In this document: piece after piece, positions 26,078 through 34,473 of the stretch
Layout: the number at the start of each line of letters is the position of its first letter
Position numbering within the stretch: the stretch's first letter is position 1
Position numbers and translations under genes: made by a program
Origin: Burkholderia cepacia GG4
GTDB lineage: Bacteria; Pseudomonadota; Gammaproteobacteria; Burkholderiales; Burkholderiaceae
Direction of reading: 5' to 3'
Assembly (NCBI RefSeq): GCF_000292915.1
Contig: NC_018514.1
Location: 2,480,001 to 2,544,000 of the forward strand
DNA: 64,000 nt
Notes under the pieces: model-generated
Told to the model about the DNA's origin: nothing
Database searches by the model: none
The model's input: only the letters and a program-made list of their open reading frames with translations

Positions 26078-28833
26078 GGTCGCGTGCGCGACGCATCGAG
26101 CGCCAGGCCGCTGCGCACCGCCTGGATGCGCGACGTGACATTGAGTTTCTCGAAGATATTCTTCAGATGCCACTTGATCGTCTCCGGCGCGACGCGCAGC
26201 GCACGGGCGATCTCCTTGTTCGATAGCCCGCGCGCGACGTAGTCGAGGATTTCGACTTCCCGCGCGCTCAGGTTGCCGGCCACGCCGGGCCGCGCGGCCG
26301 GCGTCGCGCTCGCGGCCCGCTGCGCGTCGAACGCGCGCACCAGCTCGCGCGGATACCATGCGCCGCCGAGTGCAGGAAACCGCTCGACCTGCTTCTGCAC
26401 GCGCGCCAGCATCCGCTCGACCACCGCCCCCTCGTCGACGAAGGTGCGCACGAGCCCGTTGCCCTGGCCGTATTCGAGCGCGCGGGCGAGCACCTCGAGC
26501 GCCGCATCCTCGTCGCCCGCCTGTTCGCACGCCACCGCGCGCAACACGGCCGCCTGCGCGGCGAGCCAGTCGAACCCGCGCGCGGCAAGCACCTCGTGCA
26601 CGGTCGCCATGACCTGCGCGGCCTCGTCCGCGCGCGCGTCGGCGAGCAGGAGCCGCGCATGCGCGGATTGCGCCATCTGCCACGTCTCGACCTCGCTCGA
26701 GGTTTGCTCCGGCGGTGCGGCCGTCACCAGCGACGCGAGCGCCCGCCCCACGCGATGCGCCTGCGTCGGCTGTCCGGCAGTCAGGTGAAACCGGATGCCG
26801 GTCGCCATGCACGCGACGCGCAGCCGCAGCCATTGCCGGCTGCACGCGACGTGGTCGGCCTCGTCGAGCAGTTCGTGCGCACGCGCGTCGTTCCCCGACT
26901 GGAACTGCAGCTGCGCGGCGGTCTGCACGAACCTCAGCAGCGGCCCGAGCGAGCACGCCTGCATCGCGATGTCGAAGCGGTCGGCCTGCGCGTCGCGCAC
27001 CTTCGGCCAGTCGTTCCATTCGTAGTAGATCGCCGACAGGTAGCCGGCCGACAGCGCCGTTGCCGCCGACAGGCGCCCCGCCGCCCGCTCGGCGCCGCGC
27101 AGCGCCGTCTCGAAGGTCTTCGACGCGTCGTGCAGGCGCCCTGCGACGAACTCCGCGAGGCCGGACATGTTCTGGCGGTACACGTGCGCGAACAGCGGTT
27201 CGTGGCCGGACGCCGCGCGCTCCGCCCGCGCCCGGAGATCCCGCGCGTCGTCGAGGCGGCCCGCGTAGCCGAGCCCGAAACTCAGCGTCGTCTGCCCGAT
27301 CTGCTCGATCCACGAACCGGCGGGCGGCCCGGCCGCGAGCACGCGCTCGCCGAGGTGCAGGGACTCGATGCTGCGATCCGACAGCGCGGCGATCAGCGAG
27401 CGGACGGCCAGCAGTTCGGTCGCCGTGACGGCATCGGTGTCGAGCCAGCCGGCCTCGATGTCGGCTTCGAGCGCCTCCAGCGCGCGGCGCGCGTCGACCA
27501 TCTGCATCGACAGCGCCAGCGCCCACGCATGCGCGATGCGCAGCCGCAGGCGGCCGGCCAGCGCCTGCCCGGGCAGGCGCGATACCCAGTCGAGCACGGT
27601 GCGCACGTCGCTCGACGCGATCAGCTTCATCGCACACGCCTCGACCCAGCCGGCGGCCGCGTCGAAATCGCCGGCCGCGAGCGCGTGCCGGACGGCGTCC
27701 GGCCATTGCCGCTCGGCCGCATACCATTCGCTCGCGCGGCGCTGCAGCCCGGCGACCACACCGGGCTCGCGCAGTGCCAGTTCCTCGCGCAGGTATTGCA
27801 GAAACAGTGCGTGGTAACGATAGCGCCGGCGGTCTCCGTCGATCGACCGGATGAACAGGTTGTGCGCGCTCAGCCACTCGAGGCAGTCGAGCGCATCGTC
27901 CCGGCCGGTCAGCGCGTCGCACAGCGCCGGGGTCATCCGGTCCAGCACCGCCGTGTGCAGCAGGAACTGACGGATCGGGTCCGGCACCTGCGTCATCACG
28001 TTCTCGTTCAGGTACGCCGCGATGCCGGCGCGGGCGTGACTGACCTGTTCGGCGACGCGCGCCGCGTCGCTGTCGTCGTGCAGCGCAAGGGCCGCCAGTT
28101 GCAGGCCCGACACCCAGCCTTCGGTCGCCGTGCGCAGGCGCCCGACGCTGTCCGGATTGAGCGGCTTGCCGGCGACCCGCTCGAAGAACATGTGCGTCTC
28201 CGCGTCGTCGAAGCGCAAGTCGTTCTCGTCCACCCGCACGAGCTGGTCGCGCGACTCGAAGTAGCTGAGCGGCAATGCCGGTACCGAACGGCACGACAGC
28301 ACGACATGCAGGTTCGACGGCGCATAGCGCAGCAGCTCGAACATCGCGCCGTGGATGACCGGCGACGCGAGGCGATCGAAGTCGTCGAGCATCAGGAACA
28401 GTTCGACGCCCGAACTCTCCAGCTCGTTGAGCAGTTCGTCGAACACGATCTGCAGCGGAATCAACGCGCGGTCGCGCAGCAGCTGCTGCGCGCGCGTGCC
28501 GACCCCGCCGGTCGCCGCGACGATCGCCGCGACCACGTAGGACGCAAAAATCGACGCGTTGTCGTCGTCCTGGTCGAGGCTCACCCATGCGACCTTCACG
28601 TCCGACTCGACCAGCGCGTTGCGCCACTCCGCCAGCAGCGTCGTCTTGCCGTAACCGGCCGGCGCGCAGACGAGCGTCAGCCGGCGGTCGAGGCCGCGCC
28701 TGAGCCGCCCGAGCCGGGCCATGCGCGACACGATCCCGCGGGTCGACGCCGGCGCGAGCTTGGTGCGCACCAGCACTTCGATCGTGTCGGCGTCCGCCGG
28801 GCCGGCCGGCTGTCTGCTGTCCCTCGGCGTCAT
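26065..28833 (-). CDS. MalT-like LuxR-family ATP-dependent regulator
   Basis: A 922-residue STAND-type regulator. It has an N-terminal NTPase with Walker A CAPAGYGKTT near residue 58 and Walker B FLMLDDFDRL near 145, a long TPR-like helical middle (about 350-800) and a C-terminal LuxR HTH (LSAREVEILDYVARGLSNK, then ARALRVAPETIKWHLKNIFEKL). MalT/AlkS-type proteins bind an inducer plus ATP and activate catabolic promoters. AGGAGAA sits nine bases before the ATG; the frame extends to 28941 without a better start. The acyl-CoA synthetase gene lies just upstream in the same direction, a likely target, but no operator is identifiable. Confidence 0.92.
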   Translation of the reverse strand: MTPRDSRQPAGPADADTIEVLVRTKLAPASTRGIVSRMARLGRLRRGLDRRLTLVCAPAGYGKTTLLAEWRNALVESDVKVAWVSLDQDDDNASIFASYVVAAIVAATGGVGTRAQQLLRDRALIPLQIVFDELLNELESSGVELFLMLDDFDRLASPVIHGAMFELLRYAPSNLHVVLSCRSVPALPLSYFESRDQLVRVDENDLRFDDAETHMFFERVAGKPLNPDSVGRLRTATEGWVSGLQLAALALHDDSDAARVAEQVSHARAGIAAYLNENVMTQVPDPIRQFLLHTAVLDRMTPALCDALTGRDDALDCLEWLSAHNLFIRSIDGDRRRYRYHALFLQYLREELALREPGVVAGLQRRASEWYAAERQWPDAVRHALAAGDFDAAAGWVEACAMKLIASSDVRTVLDWVSRLPGQALAGRLRLRIAHAWALALSMQMVDARRALEALEADIEAGWLDTDAVTATELLAVRSLIAALSDRSIESLHLGERVLAAGPPAGSWIEQIGQTTLSFGLGYAGRLDDARDLRARAERAASGHEPLFAHVYRQNMSGLAEFVAGRLHDASKTFETALRGAERAAGRLSAATALSAGYLSAIYYEWNDWPKVRDAQADRFDIAMQACSLGPLLRFVQTAAQLQFQSGNDARAHELLDEADHVACSRQWLRLRVACMATGIRFHLTAGQPTQAHRVGRALASLVTAAPPEQTSSEVETWQMAQSAHARLLLADARADEAAQVMATVHEVLAARGFDWLAAQAAVLRAVACEQAGDEDAALEVLARALEYGQGNGLVRTFVDEGAVVERMLARVQKQVERFPALGGAWYPRELVRAFDAQRAASATPAARPGVAGNLSAREVEILDYVARGLSNKEIARALRVAPETIKWHLKNIFEKLNVTSRIQAVRSGLALDASRTRPGDE

Positions 28834-29200
28834 GCTGTTCCCGTTCTCCTCGCGCTGTGCGCGTGTCCGCCCGCCCGGAAAGCGCAGCCGGCGGCCCGGC
28901 CGGATGCCCGGGCCGGGTTGCGCCGCGCGCCGAAACAGCATAGCGATTCGGCGCCGGCCGTCAAAATAGGTGATGTCCGCACCGGCGCGCGCGCTCGCGG
29001 CGGCGCGTCACGGTCGACGGCAAAGGACCCGCATTGTTCTTGAACGGACGCGCGATGTTCAGCCCCCCATTCGGGGGGCTACCTCGGGCGGAAAAGTGGC
29101 TTCATCCTGACTGGACGGCAGCGGGCGGCCCGCGCCGCCGGCGACGCCGCGGCTTCCCGCAAGGCCTGGCGATGAATGGACGCGGCGGCCGGCGCGCCGC
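28834..29200. other. Intergenic between LuxR and acyl-CoA synthetase genes
   Basis: No gene is supported. The stretch contains the second copy of the CCCCCC/GGGGGG hairpin element (29041-29080) and GC-rich filler. TAGGTGATGTCC near 28968 faintly recalls the TAGGTCATGAT of the four-copy module but lacks its GGGTATTCCC partner. The promoter of the LuxR gene must lie here. Confidence 0.4.
29041..29080. repeat. Copy 2 of the CCCCCC/GGGGGG hairpin element
   Basis: AGCCCCCC at 29061-29068 and GGGGGGCT at 29073-29080 form the stem with loop ATTC, preceded by TGAACGGACGCGCGATGTTC. The same order of TGAACGG, TTC and hairpin is found on the minus strand at 23935-23896. Both copies keep an open frame reading NGR...FSPPxGGL. 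Confidence 0.55.
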
Positions 29201-30865
29201 TCAGTCGGGCTGGTAGCGCTCGCGCAGCGCGCGCTTGTTGATCTTCCCGACGCTCGTCTTCTCGATGGCGTCGACGATCAGCAGGCGTTCCGGCACCGCA
29301 TATCGCGAGATCAGCCCGCGGTCGGCCACCTGTTTCACATGGGCTTGCAGCTCCGCCGGTTCGACGCGCCCGACATGGTCGTCGGCCAGCACGACGAGCG
29401 CGAGCGGCCGCTCGCCCCAGCGCGCGTCCTTCACGCCGATCACGGCCGATTCCCGCACGGCCGGATGGCGCGACAGGATGTCCTCGAGCTCGAGCGACGA
29501 CACCCATTCGCCGCCCGTCTTGATCACGTCCTTGATCCGGTCGGTGATCTGCAGCCGGCCATCGGGATCGATGACGCCGATGTCGTTCGTGTGCAGGTAG
29601 CCGCCGGCCCACAGCGCCGCCGACGCCGACGCGTCGCCGAGGTAGCCTTGCGTCGCCCACGGCATCCGCACGACGACTTCGCCCGCCGACCGGCCGTCGT
29701 GCGGCACGTCGCGAAACTGCGCGTCGACGATGCGCAGGTCGACGAGCGGCAGCGGCACCCCCGCCTTGGTCCGGCGCGCGATATCGTCGTCCGGCGCGTC
29801 GCCGGCCGCGAGCGGCGCATCGACCTGCGCGATCGTCATCAGCGGGCACGTTTCCGACATCCCGTAACCGGTGTACACCTCGATGCCGCGCGCAAGCGCC
29901 GCCCGCGCCAGCCCTTCGGGCAGCGGCGAGCCGCCGACGATGACCTTCCACGACGACAGATCGGCCGCGGCCGACGCCGGGCTGTCGAGGATCATGCCGA
30001 GCAGCGTCGGCACGCAGTGCGAGAACGTCACAGACTCGCGCGCGATCAGCGCCAGCAAGCCGTCCGGTGCGTAGCGCCCCGGATACACCTGCTTGAGTCC
30101 GAGCGCGGTCGCAATGTAAGGCATGCCCCACGCGTGCACGTGGAACATCGGCGTGATCGGCATGTACACGTCGTCGCGATGCACGCGCCCGCGCTCGCGC
30201 GGGCTCGACAACGCGGCCATGCCGGCGAGCGTGTGCAGCACGAGCTGGCGATGGGTGAACGCGACGGCCTTCGGCAACCCGGTGGTGCCGGTCGTATAGA
30301 ACGTCGTCGCGCGGGTCTGCTCGTCGAAATCGGGAAACGCGAAGTCGGGCGAGCCGGCCGCGACGAGCCGCTCGTATTCGTCGGCGAAACCGTCCGGCAG
30401 GCCGCCTGCGTCGCCGTCGGCGATCAGCACGAAGTGCCGCGCCGTCTCCAGCCGGTCGCGCAGGCCCGCCAGCAGCGGCAGGAAGTCGCGGTGAACCAGC
30501 ACGACGCGCGCGCCCGAATGGTTGAGCGTGTACAGCAGCTGGTCGGGCGACAACCGGACATTGGCCGTCATCAGCACCGCGCCCATCATCGGAATCGCGT
30601 GGTAGCACTCCAGGTAGCGATGGCTGTCCCAGTCCATCACGGCAACGACATCGCCCGCGCCGACACCGATCGACGACAGTCCGCTCGCGAGCTGGCCGAT
30701 GCGGTGCCGGAACGTCCAGTAGTCGTGCCTGACCCGGTCGCCGTACACGATCTCCTGCTCGGGCCGCGTCGCCAGCGGCGCATGAAGCAGTTGCTTGATC
30801 AGCAGCGGGTACGCATGCGCGGCCGGGGCCGCGCCGTCGTCCGGGCAGGGGTATGACGAATTCAT
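29201..30865 (-). CDS. Medium/long-chain acyl-CoA synthetase (AMP-dependent)
   Basis: A 554-residue ANL-family adenylating enzyme. It has the P-loop TFYTTGTTGLPKAV near residue 195, the adenine motif YGMSETCPLM, the hinge ITDRIKDVIKTGGEWVSS and the catalytic lysine region KTSVGKINKRALRE. It resembles medium-chain fatty-acid CoA ligases of the AlkK type. The start at MNSSYPCPDD is chosen because TATGGAGACA lies directly upstream. It is monocistronic or heads a unit reaching the LuxR gene 370 bases downstream. It would activate free acids to CoA thioesters in the cytoplasm. Confidence 0.9.
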   Translation of the reverse strand: MNSSYPCPDDGAAPAAHAYPLLIKQLLHAPLATRPEQEIVYGDRVRHDYWTFRHRIGQLASGLSSIGVGAGDVVAVMDWDSHRYLECYHAIPMMGAVLMTANVRLSPDQLLYTLNHSGARVVLVHRDFLPLLAGLRDRLETARHFVLIADGDAGGLPDGFADEYERLVAAGSPDFAFPDFDEQTRATTFYTTGTTGLPKAVAFTHRQLVLHTLAGMAALSSPRERGRVHRDDVYMPITPMFHVHAWGMPYIATALGLKQVYPGRYAPDGLLALIARESVTFSHCVPTLLGMILDSPASAAADLSSWKVIVGGSPLPEGLARAALARGIEVYTGYGMSETCPLMTIAQVDAPLAAGDAPDDDIARRTKAGVPLPLVDLRIVDAQFRDVPHDGRSAGEVVVRMPWATQGYLGDASASAALWAGGYLHTNDIGVIDPDGRLQITDRIKDVIKTGGEWVSSLELEDILSRHPAVRESAVIGVKDARWGERPLALVVLADDHVGRVEPAELQAHVKQVADRGLISRYAVPERLLIVDAIEKTSVGKINKRALRERYQPD

Positions 30866-31218
30866 GACTGTCTCCATAAGCGACCGGGCCGGTCGTCGCG
30901 ATTGCGGCCACGATACCGGACGGGTCGGGTTTCGCGCCCCCCCCTGTCAGGGGGAGGGCTGCCGGGGGAACGGCCGGGCTGTCGATCCCTGGTACTGGCG
31001 GCACGACGGCCGCGGCGCGCCACCCACCTGTTCGGGGGGGCCTGCGCCGCAAGACGGCGTTGTAGGATTCATCGCAGTGCGTAGCCTCCCTGTGGGGTAC
31101 CCGTCCGCACGACCCGGCACGAACGGAGGGCCGGCGCCGCCGGTTCCGGATTGCGTATCGGGACCGCACGCCGGCTGGCCCATGCCCCCCTGAACCCATC
31201 CCCGAGCAAGGAGCAGCC
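30866..31218. other. Intergenic with G/C-run dyads
   Basis: No gene is supported. CCCCCTG-T-CAGGGGG at 30940-30954 is an odd-centred palindrome about 80 bases upstream of the acyl-CoA synthetase start, a possible operator. A run TTCGGGGGGGCC lies at 31031-31042. The rest is GC-rich sequence with the divergent promoters of the synthetase and hchA. Confidence 0.4.
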
Positions 31219-32100
31219 ATGACTTCCGAAACGACGCAGATGGACCGGGCACCCGCGCCCGATCACGCGGAGAACAACGCGTACTTTCCGTCGCCGTATT
31301 CGCTGTCGCAGTACACGTCGTCGAAGACCGATTTCGACGGCGCGGATTACCCGAATCCGTACACGGGCGGCAAATGGAAAGTCCTGATGATCGCGACCGA
31401 CGAGCGCTACATCCTGATGACGAACGGCAAGATGTTCTCGACCGGCAACCATCCGGTCGAGATGCTGCTGCCGATGCATCACATGGACAAGGCGGGCTTC
31501 GAGATCGATGTCGCGACGCTGTCGGGCAACCCGGCCAAGCTCGAACTGTGGGCGATGCCGCAGGACGACGAAGCCGTGCAGGGCACGTACCAGAAATACC
31601 TGTCGAAGCTCAAGACGCCGCTCAAGCTGTCCGACGTGCTCGAGCAGGATCTCGGCGCCGATTCGCCGTATATCGCGGTGTTCATTCCCGGTGGCCACGG
31701 CGTCCTCGCCGCCATCCCGCACAGCAAGGAAGTCAAGCGAACCCTCCAGTGGGCGCTCGACAACGACCGGCACATCATCACGCTGTGTCACGGGCCCGCG
31801 TGCCTGTTGTCCGCGGCGGTCGGCGAGGCGCCGCAGGACTACCCGTTCAAGGACTACGAGATGTGCGTATTTCCCGACGCGCTCGACACCGGGCCGAACC
31901 TCGACATCGGCTACATGCCGGGCCCGCTGCCGTGGCTCGTCGCGCAGAGCCTTGAAAAGCTCGGCGCGCGCGTGCTGAACAAGGACATGACCGGCCGCTG
32001 CCATCAGGACCGCAAGCTGATCACGGGCGACAGTCCGCTCGCGTCCAACGGCATCGGCAAGCTCGCGGCCGCCGCACTGCTGAAGGAAGTGGGGAACTGA
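31219..32100 (+). CDS. hchA: HchA/Hsp31-type glyoxalase III chaperone
   Basis: A 293-residue DJ-1/PfpI superfamily protein of the Hsp31 class, which detoxifies methylglyoxal without glutathione and is reported as a chaperone/deglycase. The nucleophile elbow [16 protein letters not shown] carries the catalytic cysteine and histidine. [19 protein letters not shown] carries the conserved acidic partner, and [13 protein letters not shown] is the family glycine loop. Length matches E. coli HchA (283). AAGGAGC precedes the ATG by about 6 bases. It is a single gene ending at a strong hairpin before the convergent acyl-CoA dehydrogenase. Confidence 0.92.
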   Translation: MTSETTQMDRAPAPDHAENNAYFPSPYSLSQYTSSKTDFDGADYPNPYTGGKWKVLMIATDERYILMTNGKMFSTGNHPVEMLLPMHHMDKAGFEIDVATLSGNPAKLELWAMPQDDEAVQGTYQKYLSKLKTPLKLSDVLEQDLGADSPYIAVFIPGGHGVLAAIPHSKEVKRTLQWALDNDRHIITLCHGPACLLSAAVGEAPQDYPFKDYEMCVFPDALDTGPNLDIGYMPGPLPWLVAQSLEKLGARVLNKDMTGRCHQDRKLITGDSPLASNGIGKLAAAALLKEVGN

Positions 32101-32110
32101 CGTCGCGCAC

Positions 32111-32145
32111 GCCGCGCCCCGGCAGGCGTTCTGCCGGGGCGCGGC
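32111..32145. terminator. 15-bp hairpin between hchA and the convergent ACAD gene
   Basis: GCCGCGCCCCGGCAG (32111-32125) and CTGCCGGGGCGCGGC (32131-32145) form a perfect stem with loop GCGTT, ten bases past the hchA stop and 25 bases from the stop of the opposing gene. It can serve both directions, though T-runs are absent. Confidence 0.6.
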
Positions 32146-32170
32146 GTGCCGCAGGTCGGCACTGCGCCGC

Positions 32171-33460
32171 TTACTCCCGCGTCCACCCGTTCTGATAGAG
32201 CTCGCCGGCCAGCACGCCGAGACGCGACGCGAGGATGTAGTTCTCGCCGTCCTCGATCAGCGCCGAGCGCACGTCGCGGAACAGCTTCTCGATCGGAAAC
32301 TCGCGCGTGGTGCCGTTGCCGCCGAACAGCTGAAACGCCTCGTGCGTCACCTTCATCGCTTCCTCGGTCACGCTCACCTTGGCCTGCGCGGTCGCGTACG
32401 GATGGCTCTGCGGCGACATCCGCGAGAACGCGAGGCTGCGCCGCGCGATCGCGCGCGCCATCTCCAGCCGGCGCAGCATCTCGCCGATGCGCAGGTGCGT
32501 CATCTGGTGATCCATCAGCAGCACGCCGCCCTGCTTGCGCTCGTGGCAATACGCAAGCGCAAGCTCGAACGCCGCACGCGCGACGCCGACGAACACCTGG
32601 CACATGTGCGTGCCCGCGTATGACCACGTCGACGCGAGGTTGCCGAGGTAGTCGTCCTTCAACGCGATCGCGAAGCGCTTCGGCACCTTCACGTTGTCGA
32701 AATAGATCTCGCCCTGCGGCAGCGAGCGCTGGCCGATCTTGTCGAGCGGCTTGCCGCGCGACACGCCCGGCAGATCGAGCGGCAGGATCATCGCGATGCC
32801 GTTGGTGAACATGCTGCGCTCGCCTTCGCCATAGAACCCGTCGCCGTAGTCGGCCGCCATGTATGCGAGCGCGACCTGCGCGACCGATCCGTTCGAGATC
32901 CACGCGGAGCTCTGCCCGTTGATCACGATCTCGTCGGCGCCGACCTTCGCGGTCACGTTGCCGACCGGCTGCCGGCCGTTCGCGCCGAGTTCCTGCCGAT
33001 ACAGGATCGCCGCGTCGGAGCCGCGATCGGGCTGGGTGTTCATCCAGCAGCCGACCTTGCCCGCGCACATCTCGACCAGCTCCGGGCTGCCGACCGAATG
33101 CGCCATCATCAGCGGCATCGTCGCGGCGCCGATCGACACGGCCAGGCCCGAATCGCCCCAGCCGAGCTCCTCGCCGATCAGCGACTCGATGCGCACCGCC
33201 GTTTCAGGCGGAAACTGCGCGATCAGTTGCGGATCGAGCCCGAGCTTCGCGCTCTCGACGATCGCGGCCCAGTACGGCGAGCCGGGGGCGATCACTTCCT
33301 CCGGCGTCATCCGGTCGAGCTCGCGGCCGATCGGCCGCAGCACGTCGCGCGCAAAGCGGTGAACCGTGTGCTGGATCGCGTTTTCCTCTTCGCTCAGCGG
33401 CGTCTCGAAGCCGGTCAAGCCGACCAGCGGCAGCGCCGCAGACTTGTTCAGACGAATCAT
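32171..33460 (-). CDS. Acyl-CoA dehydrogenase of the shared-promoter regulon
   Basis: A 429-residue acyl-CoA dehydrogenase. It has an N-terminal helical domain, a middle domain with WMNTQPDRGSDAAIL (a variant of the usual TEPxAGSD, so substrate handling may differ), a C-terminal domain with DHQMTHLRIGEMLRRLE, and FQLFGGNGTTREFPIEKLFRD near the end. GGAGGAG lies before the ATG. It is a one-gene unit behind promoter copy A (33525-33599). By context it should desaturate the acyl-CoA made by the ligase at 37240-38793. Confidence 0.88.
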   Translation of the reverse strand: MIRLNKSAALPLVGLTGFETPLSEEENAIQHTVHRFARDVLRPIGRELDRMTPEEVIAPGSPYWAAIVESAKLGLDPQLIAQFPPETAVRIESLIGEELGWGDSGLAVSIGAATMPLMMAHSVGSPELVEMCAGKVGCWMNTQPDRGSDAAILYRQELGANGRQPVGNVTAKVGADEIVINGQSSAWISNGSVAQVALAYMAADYGDGFYGEGERSMFTNGIAMILPLDLPGVSRGKPLDKIGQRSLPQGEIYFDNVKVPKRFAIALKDDYLGNLASTWSYAGTHMCQVFVGVARAAFELALAYCHERKQGGVLLMDHQMTHLRIGEMLRRLEMARAIARRSLAFSRMSPQSHPYATAQAKVSVTEEAMKVTHEAFQLFGGNGTTREFPIEKLFRDVRSALIEDGENYILASRLGVLAGELYQNGWTRE

Positions 33461-33524
33461 CTCCGTTCTCCTCCTGGACTCCAGTCATGTCGACCAGGCA
33501 GCAGCTGCACCCGGCCATCCCAAA

Positions 33525-33599
33525 TTTAGTAACAAATACCAAACATAGGTCATAATGACAAACGCAGGAAGCAAAAAAAAGACAGGGTATTCCCCTGTC
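33525..33599 (-). promoter_or_regulatory. Shared promoter/operator module, copy A
   Basis: Plus-strand coordinates: -10-like ACTAAA (minus) at 33525-33530; perfect palindrome GTCATAATGAC at 33549-33559, overlapping the -35 ATGACC 17 bases from the -10; A-tract; then GACAGGGTATTCCCCTGTC at 33581-33599. TAGG of the palindrome block and GGG of the upstream element start 39 bases apart. It drives the acyl-CoA dehydrogenase with a leader of about 58 bases. In this copy the upstream element plus T-run on the minus strand also looks like an intrinsic terminator for the TetR gene. Confidence 0.75.
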
Positions 33600-33632
33600 T
33601 CTTCCTGATTCACCGCTGTGCGGTTCGCGCGG

Positions 33633-34307
33633 CTATTTGCCCGCGGGCGCCGTCAGCGTGCCGTAGGCGATCGCGCGCGACGTCGCGGTGAAATATGCAT
33701 CGAGCGCCTGCGTATGCCGCCCGGTGCCATACTGCATCGCAAAGCCGTCCGCAAGCGCGATCAGCATCGTCGCCGCGTGCCGGCTGTCGGCCGCGCTGAA
33801 CGCCGGATTGACCGCGCGCAGCAGTTGCGCGAGGTCGCGCGTCAGCGTCGCGTACCACTCGTCATAGAGCTTGAAGCACTCGTCGTCGGTGGCCGCGAAC
33901 GACAGGAAATGCCGGAACAGTGCGTTGTACTTGGCATCCTTCGCATCGGAGATCGAGCGCAGGATGATCTCTTCGAACACGTCGCGTGGCGACGCGTCGC
34001 TGCTGATCGCGCGCTTCATGTCTTCGAGATAGGTATCGATGACCGGCTCGATGACGGCCCGCAACACGGCGATCCGGGTCGGGAAGTAGTACTGCAGATT
34101 GCTGACGCTGATCCCGGCCGCAGCGGCGACCGCGCGCTGCGAGAATTCCAGCGGGCCGCCTTCCAGCAGCAGCTTGCGCGCAACGCGAATGATCGTGTTG
34201 CGCGTGCGCAGGCCTTGCGCCCGCAAACCGTCGGGGTTGCCCGCTGCTGCGGTAGCAGTCGAAGTGCGCCGCTTTCGGGTGCTGCGCTGCTCGTTGGACA
34301 CTGTCAT
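33633..34307 (-). CDS. TetR-family regulator (candidate controller of the regulon)
   Basis: A 224-residue TetR regulator with a Lys/Arg/Thr-rich 30-residue extension, then the HTH FSQRAVAAAAGISVSNLQYYFPTRIAVL and a helical ligand domain. The variant YYFPT (usual YYHF or YYYF) is of the BetI-like type. A perfect palindrome CGCTCCGTA-CCT-TACGGAGCG lies 42-62 bases upstream, likely its autoregulatory operator. That sequence differs from the GTCATAATGAC of the four shared promoters, which argues against this protein binding those. Its stop is 33 bases from promoter copy A. Confidence 0.88.
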   Translation of the reverse strand: MTVSNEQRSTRKRRTSTATAAAGNPDGLRAQGLRTRNTIIRVARKLLLEGGPLEFSQRAVAAAAGISVSNLQYYFPTRIAVLRAVIEPVIDTYLEDMKRAISSDASPRDVFEEIILRSISDAKDAKYNALFRHFLSFAATDDECFKLYDEWYATLTRDLAQLLRAVNPAFSAADSRHAATMLIALADGFAMQYGTGRHTQALDAYFTATSRAIAYGTLTAPAGK

Positions 34308-34348
34308 CGTGTTCGTCGTGAAGATGGCGTTCGGCTTCGTCGAATGGA

Positions 34349-34369
34349 CGCTCCGTACCTTACGGAGCG
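34349..34369. promoter_or_regulatory. TetR autoregulatory operator candidate
   Basis: CGCTCCGTA and TACGGAGCG are perfect 9-base arms with a 3-base centre CCT, located just upstream of the TetR start at 34307. Size and position fit a TetR-family operator. Confidence 0.6.
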
Positions 34370-34473
34370 CAAACGACTATACCCGATGCGAGCCTCATTT
34401 TCCATCGAGCCGCCCCTTCGCCGGGCGGTCCGGCCGGATCCGCGTTCCCGCGTCGCAACGAGCGTGTGCGGGG

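Noticed and set aside
28960..28985. A fifth copy of the shared promoter module
   Set aside because: Only TAGGTGATG resembles it; there is no GGGTATTCCC element at the right spacing and no palindrome.
26596..29043. An 815-residue plus-strand frame
   Set aside because: Antisense to the MalT-like regulator, whose Walker and HTH motifs are clear.
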